Shown in pieces: positions 1-6,950 of a DNA stretch of 64,000 nucleotides. A program made the position numbers and the translations under genes. The DNA comes from JANOMH01 sp031422295 (GTDB taxonomy: Bacteria > Pseudomonadota > Alphaproteobacteria > Rhodobacterales > Rhodobacteraceae), in the NCBI GenBank assembly GCA_031422295.1, contig JANOQM010000018.1:5090-69089 (forward strand), read 5' to 3'. Position 1 is the first letter of the stretch; the number at the start of each line of letters is the position of its first letter. The notes under the pieces are model-generated. The model made no database searches. It worked only from the letters and a program-made list of their open reading frames with translations, and had not been told where the DNA came from.

Positions 1-59
1 GAGCGGATGATCCGGACGCTGCGCGACCAGATCACGCGGCACACCGGCGCTATCGCCAT
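1..59 (-). CDS. RES-domain toxin, N-terminal fragment (runs off window start)
   Basis: Only about 19 codons are inside the window. An ATG on the minus strand at 59-57 overlaps the last codons of the antitoxin gene, whose stop is at 52-50. The peptide begins MAIAPVCRVIWSRSVRIIRS, and the R-I-I-R-S run resembles the start of RES-domain proteins, which deplete NAD and pair with Xre/MbcA-type antitoxins. Family identity is inferred from this short match plus the partner gene; the catalytic part lies outside the window. Confidence 0.55.
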   Translation of the reverse strand, partial: MAIAPVCRVIWSRSVRIIR

Positions 60-466
60 GCGCTGCGCTCAGCGTCCAGATAGGCGCGCAGGTCGATCAG
101 ATCGGTGATCTCGCCGCGCATCATGACGTCGAGCGCGCTTTGACCGGCAAAAGCACCGTTTGGCTTTCTGATCCACGCATAGCCGCGCGCCGGTTCGGTG
201 AAGAGGTAGCGCAAGGCTTTATGAATTCCCATTAGAATGGCCATCCGTGCGCGCAGATCGCGGTCGATCCGGCCAACGCCGCCTTCCTTCCATCGCGCCC
301 ACGTTCGCTGCGCCATGTCGCCCAGCAGGGTCCGGGCTTCAATGTCGCTGAGTTGCCAAGCCCGGAACAGGTTGACCGTTGTTCGTGCAAGGGCAGCGGC
401 TTCCTCGTCCGTGATGGCAGGAAGATCGGGCCGGGAGACGGTTGGCTGGATCGTGGCAAATTGCAT
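50..466 (-). CDS. Xre/MbcA/ParS-type antitoxin (DUF2384)
   Basis: 138-residue antitoxin of the Xre/MbcA/ParS family, which neutralises RES-type toxins and normally also represses its own operon. The N-terminal half is helical (around AWQLSDIEARTLLG and TWARWKEGGVGRIDRD). The C-terminal half is the toxin-binding DUF2384 part, with the run ALRYLFTEPARGYAWIRKPN followed by SALDVMMRGEITDLIDLRAY. The start at 466 is preferred over an upstream in-frame start at 514 because GAGGAAA stands just before it. Its 3' end overlaps the RES reading frame by 10 bases, the usual antitoxin-first order of such modules. Confidence 0.82.
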   Translation of the reverse strand: MQFATIQPTVSRPDLPAITDEEAAALARTTVNLFRAWQLSDIEARTLLGDMAQRTWARWKEGGVGRIDRDLRARMAILMGIHKALRYLFTEPARGYAWIRKPNGAFAGQSALDVMMRGEITDLIDLRAYLDAERSAWR

Positions 467-545
467 GGCGTTTCCTCTATGACACGAATATAGCGATAAT
501 ATGCCATTTGGCAAGATACCGTTTCCGGAGCGGACGAAGGGCCAC

Positions 546-1199
546 TCAGCGCCAAGGCCCCACCTTCGGCATCGCCGCCGTCACCTCGACCTCCCGCAGC
601 ATGCCGCCCGCAACCAACCCATCCCGCACCCAGTCCAACGCCCGCCACCAATCTTCATAGCCGCGTCGGGCGGATGCGATTTGTTCCGGATGAGGCCGCC
701 AAGTCACCGGGCAGGCCAACACATCGACGCTGCGCCAGCGCCCGCGATGCAGCACGCGTTCCACGCCGACCACCACCGTGGTAGACCGCTCGCCATGTTG
801 GTTGCTTTTGGTCTCGACCGGCACGCAGCGCGGCACGATGCCCGGCAGCCAGTCTGGCGTCATCACCGCGCACGCTAGTCCGGCCACGTAGATTGCCATG
901 CGTTTACCCCCCAAACTGTCGGGTATTCCTGCCACGGTTGCGGCCACGATCTCGGCATCCTCGTGGGTATAGGACCGCGATTTATGGCCACCGCCATCCA
1001 CCCTGCAGCCCAACCGCGCGCGATGGATCAGCACCTATTCCATGCCAAAGCCGAAGCCCTCCTCGCAAATGTCCCGCCTGATCGGCAGTTCCAGTTGCGC
1101 CTTTTCCACACGAAACGCCCGGTCCGGGATGGCCTGCACGCCCAGCGCACGTTTCACCCGGGCACCGCCTGCGCGCCCGATACTTCCCTGCACGCTCAT
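546..1199 (-). pseudogene. Phage-type hypothetical protein split by an in-frame TAG
   Basis: A single minus-strand frame runs from ATG at 1199 to TGA at 548-546, interrupted at 1037-1035 by TAG. The first part starts MSVQGSIGRAGG and ends FGFGME. After TAG, in the same frame, GTG at 1034 starts VLIHRARLGCRVDGGG. It continues through YTHEDAEIVAATVAGIPDS and ends with WWRALDWVRDGLVAGGMLRE and MPKVGPW. The composition and context resemble uncharacterised prophage-region proteins; I do not recognise a domain. Possible readings are a decayed gene, suppression, or re-initiation at the GTG directly after TAG. The ATG at 1199 overlaps an upstream stop (ATGA), as in a phage operon. Confidence 0.5.
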
Positions 1200-1318
1200 G
1201 GCAGCATTCCTTCAAACAGGTCCATCTGCGCAGGCTCCGGCCCAACCGCTGGTCGCCATATCCGGGGGCCCGAGGCCATGAGCAGCGGCGAGAGCGCGCC
1301 ACGCATGCGCTGCTGCCA
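1196..1318 (-). pseudogene. C-terminal remnant of an upstream phage-type ORF
   Basis: A short minus-strand frame ends at TGA 1198-1196, overlapping the ATG of the next gene by 4 bases (ATGA). Its last residues read PRIWRPAVGPEPAQMDLFEG then MLP. The frame has no plausible start before it meets the IS3 transposase remnant at about 1318, so it is probably the 3' end of a gene cut by that element. No function can be assigned. Confidence 0.35.
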
Positions 1319-1740
1319 GTGGATGCCATGACGGCCCAGCTGGTGACTGATGCGTTGATGATGGCGATCTGGCGCAGAGGCCGCCCGCGTGAATGCTGCA
1401 CCATTCCGACCAAGGCAGCCAATACACCAGCGATGTGTTGCGACGACCGGTTGAAACCGCCCAGTACCGGTCGATCAAATATGCCGGACGGCTGGCCGAA
1501 GCCAAGATCGACCTCTCGGTCGGGACCGTCGGGGACGCCTACGACAATGCCCTCGCACAGTGCGTCATCGGCCTCTTCAAGACAGACGTCATCAACCAGA
1601 GCGGCCGATGGAAATCGATGGGTGAGGTCGAATCGGAAACCCTCAAATGGGTCGATTGATATAACAACTGCCGACTTCTTGGCCCAATCGGATACATCAC
1701 CCCCGCAGAAGCACAGGAGGCGTGTCTCATGCAAACCTGA
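1319..1740 (+). mobile_element. Decayed IS3-family transposase (OrfB C-terminal half)
   Basis: Three consecutive stretches in different states read as an IS3-family DDE transposase. First 1319-1390 (DAMTAQLVTDALMMAIWRRG), then after a frameshift 1393-1659 (MLHHSDQGSQYTS, then SVGTVGDAYDNALA, then VESETLKWVD). After a TGA at 1657-1659, where the family normally has Trp, it continues YNNCRLLGPIGYITPAEAQ to TGA at 1740. HHSDQGSQYTS is the catalytic second-Asp region. The element has no complete ORF and no terminal repeats I could define, so it is inactive. Confidence 0.8.
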
Positions 1741-1903
1741 GCACACTCGATATCGTCGCCTAGTCGTCGAACAAATCACCCGCCGACAAACCCGGGGCGG
1801 TTCAGGATACGCGCAGCATGGCGGGCGCAAGCAATGCGCGCGGTGCTGGGCGGCCATTACAACACAAAATCATCAAACCATTTCAGCTGGATAAGAGCCC
1901 ACC

Positions 1904-3094
1904 CTACCTGCGCACCCACCCCTCCGCCATCTCAACCCGCTCGCACCCGGCAAACCCCGCCACCCGGCCCAACTCAGCCAACAACCGGCCCTGCCGCGCC
2001 TTGCCAAATGCCACCTCCGGCTCGGGCCAAAAGGCACGGACCGACAAGTAAGGTGGGTTTGAACCCACCTTTGCCCGCTCCGCCTTCACATCAATCCGGC
2101 CAATCACCGTTGCCCCCTCCAGCACCGGAAACACATAATACCCATACTTGCGCAACGCCTCTGGCACGAAAATCTCGATCCGGTAATGGAACCCGAACAG
2201 CCGTTCGGCGCGATTGCGGTCACGTAGCGCGGGGTCGAAAGGCGACAGGATACGGACGCGGGGTCCGGGGGCAGGAGGCGTTTCGTCCATCACATCCGGG
2301 CGGGCAAAGCAGCGCCGGCGCGACCCATCCGCGCCCTCCACGTCAATCTCGATGATCCGGCCGTCGGCGAGGGCGGCCTTGCACCAATCCTTGCCATCCT
2401 GCGGGGTCAACAGCCCCCAGAACGCGACCAGTTCGCCCGCTGTCGCAAAGCCCAGCCGGTCCATCGCGCCTTGACACGCCCAGTCTACGGTCGCCGCGGG
2501 ATGATGCCGCGCGTTCAGATGCTGCGCCGGAATGACCCGCTCTGTCAGGTCATAGACCTTGCGAAACCCATCCCGCCTAACCACCGAAATCTGACCGGTG
2601 CGCCACAGATATTCCAGGGCGGTCTTGGACGGATGCCAATCCCACCAGCCGGTCTTGCCGCGCACCTCTCCGGCTGCGAGTTCACCACTGGTGCATTCGC
2701 CATGGTCGGATATGCGTTTCAGCACCCCCTCAAACCGGTCCGCGAATTCATGGGAATGCCAGGCCTTCCAGCGGTCAATCAGCCGGACCTCATCGCTGGC
2801 AAAGCGGTGCCGCCAATGCGGGAAATACGCCACGGGAATGACCGACGCATCATGGGTCCAATGCTCGAACAGGCCGCGATCCCGCGCCAAAAGCTGCCCC
2901 AAATCCGGCGGGCGATAGGCGGGGCGGCGGGCCCAGAGGGTCAGGTCATGGGCGCGGGCGAGGGTGTTGACGCTGTCCAATTGGACAAAGCCAAGGGCTT
3001 CGATCAGCCCGGCCAGATCGGTTTTGGGGGTCTCAGCCAGCAGATGCCGCGCTAAAAACAGGCGGCGGGCGGCGGGGTTGGACAGAACGGGCAT
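1904..3094 (-). CDS. YcaQ/AlkZ-family winged-helix DNA glycosylase
   Basis: 396-residue member of the HTH_42 family, which includes interstrand-crosslink DNA glycosylases YcaQ and AlkZ. The family's catalytic Q-x-D/Q motif is visible as QLD in GFVQLDSVNTLARAHDLTLW (about residues 37-56). FEHWTHDASVIPVAYFPHWR and the C-terminal FHYRIEIFVPEALRKYGYYV stretch are also family-typical. A palindromic repeat lies inside the coding sequence at 2050-2071 and encodes about residues 341-348 (VGSNPPY region) without breaking the frame. The gene is divergent from smpB, with another copy of the same repeat between them. Substrate specificity cannot be told from sequence. Confidence 0.82.
   Translation of the reverse strand: MPVLSNPAARRLFLARHLLAETPKTDLAGLIEALGFVQLDSVNTLARAHDLTLWARRPAYRPPDLGQLLARDRGLFEHWTHDASVIPVAYFPHWRHRFASDEVRLIDRWKAWHSHEFADRFEGVLKRISDHGECTSGELAAGEVRGKTGWWDWHPSKTALEYLWRTGQISVVRRDGFRKVYDLTERVIPAQHLNARHHPAATVDWACQGAMDRLGFATAGELVAFWGLLTPQDGKDWCKAALADGRIIEIDVEGADGSRRRCFARPDVMDETPPAPGPRVRILSPFDPALRDRNRAERLFGFHYRIEIFVPEALRKYGYYVFPVLEGATVIGRIDVKAERAKVGSNPPYLSVRAFWPEPEVAFGKARQGRLLAELGRVAGFAGCERVEMAEGWVRR
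2050..2071. repeat. Palindromic repeat copy A (inside the ycaQ-like CDS)
   Basis: Perfect inverted repeat AAGGTGGGTT-TG-AACCCACCTT. It belongs to the same family as the copies at 3107, 8264, 51002, 61053 and 61098, but is the only one within a coding sequence; it keeps the reading frame open. Confidence 0.85.
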
Positions 3095-3106
3095 GCGATG
3101 CTCATA

Positions 3107-3132
3107 GTAAGGTGGGTTTTAACCCACCCTAC
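3107..3132. repeat. Palindromic repeat copy B (ycaQ-like/smpB intergenic)
   Basis: Inverted repeat with left arm GTAAGGTGGGTT and right arm AACCCACCCTAC, 26 bp in all. It lies between the divergent ycaQ-like gene and smpB. REP-like intergenic element; function unknown. Confidence 0.85.
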
Positions 3133-3176
3133 GCGCTCTGGACAGGACCCGCCAGAATGCCTATTTCAGATCAATC

Positions 3177-3653
3177 ATGGCAAAAGAACCGCAGAATAAA
3201 AACTACAAAGTCATCGCCGAAAACCGGCGGGCCCGGTATGATTACGCCATCGAGGATGACATCGAATGCGGCATCATCCTGATGGGGTCCGAGGTCAAGG
3301 CGATGCGCGTCGGCCAGACCAACATCGCCGAAAGCTATGCGATGGTCGAAAATGGAGAGCTGTGGCTGACCAATTCCTATGTCGCCAAATACGACCCGGC
3401 CCGCCAATTCGGGCACGAGGAACGGCGCAAACGCAAGCTGTTGGTGCGCGGCAAAGAACTGGCGCGGCTCTGGTCGGCCACCCAGCGCGAAGGCATGACC
3501 ATCGTGCCATTGGTGATGTATTTCAATGACAAAGGGTTGGTGAAGCTCAAGATCGCGACGGCGAAGGGCAAGCAGAACCACGACAAACGGGCGACCGAGG
3601 CCAAGCGGGACTGGGACCGGCAAAAGGCCCGGGTGATGCGGGAGCATGGGTGA
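3177..3653 (+). CDS. smpB: SsrA-binding protein SmpB
   Basis: 158-residue SmpB, the partner that carries tmRNA to stalled ribosomes in trans-translation. The sequence shows the family landmarks: N-terminal ENRRARYDYAIEDDIECGII, GSEVKAMRVGQTNIAESYA, FGHEERRKRKLLVRGKEL, the GLVKLKIATAKGKQNHDKR strand, and a basic C-terminal tail (DWDRQKARVMREHG) that in the family folds into the decoding centre. Length is normal. tmRNA itself (ssrA) is not seen nearby. Confidence 0.97.
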   Translation: MAKEPQNKNYKVIAENRRARYDYAIEDDIECGIILMGSEVKAMRVGQTNIAESYAMVENGELWLTNSYVAKYDPARQFGHEERRKRKLLVRGKELARLWSATQREGMTIVPLVMYFNDKGLVKLKIATAKGKQNHDKRATEAKRDWDRQKARVMREHG

Positions 3654-3668
3654 GGGGGGCTTAAACCC

Positions 3669-5369
3669 TCAAGTCGGATTTGGATCGGTCTCGAGTTGAA
3701 TGCCCATCGCTTGGATTTTTCGTTTTCTGAGAGGTGATTTATCCGCAATTCGGCGTAGCGCTTCGAGTGACTTGACCTTAATCGATTCGGAGCCCTCGCT
3801 TTGACTTATACCAATGTCGAGCACTCGACCGATTGAATCGCGGACTTCCTTGCCTCGCAACGCCTCAAAAATTCGTACGAAATCGTCCACGCTTAGCTTG
3901 GTCAAAAGAACGGAATCCGCTTCTGACCAATTTCTACTTTCACCGATAGCGCGCAGAACGGCGAGTGGGTCTCGCGTGTCAATATGGGCGGCTCGCCGGG
4001 CCGCAAAGGCGTCTCGCAGACTATTATCAAGGTTGTCTTCAGCAGAAAAATGGTGACTGCGGATGCTGAAGAATTCATAGGGTTTTGAATCATGTGCCGA
4101 AATGTATGCAGAAATGACTTTTTCTGCGTCGTCGTTGCGATTCGTCTCTCGTAAGATTCGGACTGCACTATTGATGTTGAGCGCACTTATTGACCCAGCC
4201 TCGAGCACCGCACTTGAAGTTAGCGCGGTCAAGAAATCATCGTCTTCAACTACAAGGGAACCGTGGTATAAATCCTGCCAAACTCTATTGAACTCTTGGT
4301 CGCCAGAATTAGCAATTCGCTCCACTTTCACAATATTCGCGGCGACCAAAAGATTCTCGACATTCAAATATCCGCTCTCGATATTATTTATGATCTCTTT
4401 ATCCAAAAAATTAGAGCCATTGAAGGAGTATTTTTCCAGCAATTTATGGTGGCGGTCAGTTTCGGCATCAAGTGGATTGTTTCGTGAACGCAAAGCGATT
4501 CCCAGGGAGCTGTAGGATCGGAGAAAGTCGAGCGGAGGTGCGAGGTTTGGCTCTTGAATCGACCAACAAGCCAGTGCCGCCGTTGCGACCGACTCCTCTA
4601 GAATTCGGCTATCAAACTGGCCCAGAACATCAACAAGCTGAGCTGCCAAGCGTTCGATCTTTTTAATTGTACGAATGTTTGTGAGACCAAGACCGACAAC
4701 ACGAGGTCGAAGCAGCTCGGTTGCCTTTCCGCTTCCCGTGAGTGCTATGCTGACGGCCTCTGTCGGTGTTAAGTCGAAACGTAAAACAGTATCTGCTACT
4801 TTCTCAAGTTGGCGATCAAACTCATCCTTTTCATCGTGCTCTATGTCATTGAGTAAAAGAACTACCTTGCATTTTCGCTGCTCCTTCAGAAGAGAAGATA
4901 GTCCAAGCACTTCCCGCACGCTCAAGCCTTTATCAGACCGCTCAAGGTCGTCCAAGCAGACTAATTGCTGGTGGACCGTCAAGAATGCAGATTTCGATAG
5001 AAGGTCGCCAAGTCCCTTGCGATTAAAGAATGCCGCCGCCCACTGAAGGCCATAGCTGAGTTTTGGAATCAAATTTGAATTCTTTAGTAATTCTTGGAAG
5101 GTGGATTCAGAGGGTTCACTTCCAATGTTATTACCGGTAACTGTATTCTCAAAAATTGAGTAACGGAGGTCATCAAGCGAACTTAAGCCAAATAGTGAAA
5201 CATAGGAGTATTTTTGCATTGACATCGACTTGGCGTCTTTGGCTTGGGACAGAAACTTCCGCCAACCGAAAGTTTTACCAACGCCCCATTTGCCTTTGAT
5301 GCAAAGCACTTCTGGAGTCGGGCTAGATAGAAATCGACGAATCTCTGTCTCAATTGACTCTAGGGACAC
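3669..5369 (-). CDS. KAP-family P-loop NTPase, candidate defence protein
   Basis: 566-residue P-loop protein of the KAP type. Walker A is GKWGVGKTF (Lys at about residue 32) and Walker B is LVCLDDLERSD (Asp pair at about 140-141), the spacing and DDLER form typical of KAP NTPases such as PifA and RloC-related defence ATPases. The C-terminal 300 residues look helical and match nothing I know. GTG at 5369 is preferred over ATG at 5384 because AAAGGG precedes it; the resulting protein begins MSLESIETEI. The gene is visibly AT-richer, with different codon use from its neighbours, which suggests horizontal acquisition. It stands alone with no partner nuclease, so its role is inference. Confidence 0.75.
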   Translation of the reverse strand: MSLESIETEIRRFLSSPTPEVLCIKGKWGVGKTFGWRKFLSQAKDAKSMSMQKYSYVSLFGLSSLDDLRYSIFENTVTGNNIGSEPSESTFQELLKNSNLIPKLSYGLQWAAAFFNRKGLGDLLSKSAFLTVHQQLVCLDDLERSDKGLSVREVLGLSSLLKEQRKCKVVLLLNDIEHDEKDEFDRQLEKVADTVLRFDLTPTEAVSIALTGSGKATELLRPRVVGLGLTNIRTIKKIERLAAQLVDVLGQFDSRILEESVATAALACWSIQEPNLAPPLDFLRSYSSLGIALRSRNNPLDAETDRHHKLLEKYSFNGSNFLDKEIINNIESGYLNVENLLVAANIVKVERIANSGDQEFNRVWQDLYHGSLVVEDDDFLTALTSSAVLEAGSISALNINSAVRILRETNRNDDAEKVISAYISAHDSKPYEFFSIRSHHFSAEDNLDNSLRDAFAARRAAHIDTRDPLAVLRAIGESRNWSEADSVLLTKLSVDDFVRIFEALRGKEVRDSIGRVLDIGISQSEGSESIKVKSLEALRRIADKSPLRKRKIQAMGIQLETDPNPT

Positions 5370-5520
5370 TGAACACCCTTTCATGACGAGACTGACGACG
5401 ATGACGAAACTGGCGACGCCCGTTCGTGATTGCGCATACTCGATTTTGACAAGGTCGCATAGCCTGGCAAGTGGTTCCCCCCCTTTAACCCTCCCCCTAT
5501 CCCGCTCAAAAAATATGCAC

Positions 5521-5526
5521 TATACT
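5521..5526 (+). promoter_or_regulatory. Possible -10 box (TATACT) for the small membrane-protein gene
   Basis: TATACT lies 79 bases before the ATG at 5605, in a locally AT-rich patch. A convincing -35 at 16-18 bp is not present, so this is only a candidate. Confidence 0.35.
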
Positions 5527-5604
5527 CCGCCCCATCCGCGCGTGACGGGCCGCACGGCGGGGGTGTACCCTCAAAACGGCCCGTAAAAAAAGGGAACTGG
5601 GACT

Positions 5605-5916
5605 ATGGAACAAATTCTAGCGATCATCATCCCGCTGATTTCAGGCGCAGTGGGCGGTAATGTGGTCGGTGCGCTGGCCAAAAACCTGTCGCTCGGCACG
5701 TTGGGCAATTCGCTGGCCGGTATCGTCGGCGGCGTCGGTGGCAGCCAGTTGCTGGGCCTTCTCATGGGTGGCGGCACGGCGGCGGCGGCCACAGCGGCGA
5801 CGGCCACGACCGGCATGGATATCGGCTCGATCCTCACCTCGGTCGCTTCCGGCGGCGTGGGTGGCGGTGTGCTGATGGCCATTGTCGGCGTCGTCAAAGG
5901 CATGATGGCCAAATAA
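5605..5916 (+). CDS. Small Gly/Ala-rich membrane protein
   Basis: 103 residues with a hydrophobic N-terminus (MEQILAIIIPLISGAVGGNV), repeated Gly motifs (GIVGGVGGSQLLGLLMGGG) and an Ala/Thr run (AAAATAATATT). A second hydrophobic Gly-rich stretch near the end (SGGVGGGVLMAIVGVVKGMM) suggests two membrane-seeking segments. AGGGAACTGGGACT precedes the ATG. Proteins of this style occur in Rhodobacterales without assigned function; I do not recognise a domain. It forms a single-gene unit with an upstream -10-like box and a clear terminator downstream. Confidence 0.75.
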   Translation: MEQILAIIIPLISGAVGGNVVGALAKNLSLGTLGNSLAGIVGGVGGSQLLGLLMGGGTAAAATAATATTGMDIGSILTSVASGGVGGGVLMAIVGVVKGMMAK

Positions 5917-5941
5917 TCCCGTCTTTCGCAGAACAGATTGT

Positions 5942-5973
5942 CAAACGGGCGTTCTTTACCGGGCGCCCGTTTG
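5942..5973 (+). terminator. Intrinsic terminator hairpin
   Basis: Perfect 10-bp stem CAAACGGGCG / CGCCCGTTTG with a 12-base loop, followed by CTTTTG. It sits 26 bases after the stop of the small membrane-protein gene and before sseA. Confidence 0.75.
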
Positions 5974-6055
5974 CTTTTGCCCGCCTCAGGTGACTTGTCA
6001 CACCGGGGCCACAGCGCTACTCACTGCGACAGCACCGCACCAGCCAGAGGGCCCC

Positions 6056-6922
6056 ATGACCGCCGCCTTTGTCGATGACCCCCGCACCCTTGTGTCCACC
6101 GCCTGGCTGGCTGCCCATCTGCGCGACCCCGATCTGCGGATACTGGACGCGTCCTGGTATCTGACTGACGTCGGCCGCAACCCGGCCACCGAATACAAAA
6201 CCGCCCATATCCCCGGTGCCCGGTTCTTTGATATCGACGAGATTGCCGATCTGCGGTCCGATATGCCGCACATGGCCCCGCCGGTGGAAAAGTTCATATC
6301 CCGGCTGCGGGCAATGGGCGTGGGCGACGGGCATCAGGTCGTGATTTACGACAGCGCGGGGCTGATGTCAGCCGCCCGGGTCTGGTGGCTGTTCCGGCTG
6401 ATGGGCAAACGCGATGCAGCGGTGCTGGACGGCGGGTTCCCGAAATGGCGGGCTGAAGGGCGCGACGTATCGGACCTGCCCCCCGTGGTGCGCGACCGGC
6501 ACATGACCGTGACCCGGCAGAACCAGCTGGTCCGCGATGTGACCGAAGTGGCCCGCGCCTCGAAACTGGGCGATCACGCGATTATCGACGCGCGCGCGCC
6601 GGGGCGGTTTGGCGGAACCGTACCCGAACCAAGGGCAGGCTTACGCGGTGGGCATATCCCGGGGGCGCGCAATGTATTCTACAAGACGCTGCTGAACGAT
6701 GACGGCACGCTGAAACCCATGCCCGCCCTGCGGCAGGTGTTCATCGACGCGGGCGTTGATCTGCGCAAACCCGCGATCACCACCTGTGGGTCCGGGGTCA
6801 CGGCGGCGATAATCAGCTTGGCGTTGGAACGGATCGGCAAGCAGGATCATTCGCTCTATGACGGCTCGTGGGCCGAATGGGGTATGTATGCCGATCTGCC
6901 AATCGCGACGGGACCCGCATGA
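6056..6922 (+). CDS. sseA: 3-mercaptopyruvate/thiosulfate sulfurtransferase
   Basis: 288-residue two-domain rhodanese. The N-terminal domain has VSTAWLAAHLRDPDLRILDA and YKTAHIPGARFFDIDEIADL. The C-terminal domain carries the active-site loop CGSGVTA (Cys in ITTCGSGVTAA), the form typical of mercaptopyruvate sulfurtransferases, rather than the CRKGVT-type loop of thiosulfate sulfurtransferases. ATG at 6056 follows CAGAGG; the frame is open further upstream but without supporting signals. The next gene starts 28 bases downstream, suggesting co-transcription with the aminotransferase. Confidence 0.93.
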   Translation: MTAAFVDDPRTLVSTAWLAAHLRDPDLRILDASWYLTDVGRNPATEYKTAHIPGARFFDIDEIADLRSDMPHMAPPVEKFISRLRAMGVGDGHQVVIYDSAGLMSAARVWWLFRLMGKRDAAVLDGGFPKWRAEGRDVSDLPPVVRDRHMTVTRQNQLVRDVTEVARASKLGDHAIIDARAPGRFGGTVPEPRAGLRGGHIPGARNVFYKTLLNDDGTLKPMPALRQVFIDAGVDLRKPAITTCGSGVTAAIISLALERIGKQDHSLYDGSWAEWGMYADLPIATGPA

Positions 6923-6950
6923 GTATTCATGCAAAGTTAAGGATTTCCCA

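Noticed and set aside
982..1857. 291-codon minus-strand frame through the IS3 remnant
   Set aside because: It crosses from phage-type DNA into the antisense strand of the transposase; the peptide is Arg/Cys-rich and incoherent.
3651..3680. GAGGGGGGCTTAAACCCTC after smpB as a terminator or a further palindrome copy
   Set aside because: The stem is only five base pairs with no T-run, and it does not match the repeat family; left unassigned.
5446..5451. TTGACA as a -35 box upstream of the small membrane-protein gene
   Set aside because: No -10-like hexamer at 16-18 bp; the TATACT box is 69 bp away.
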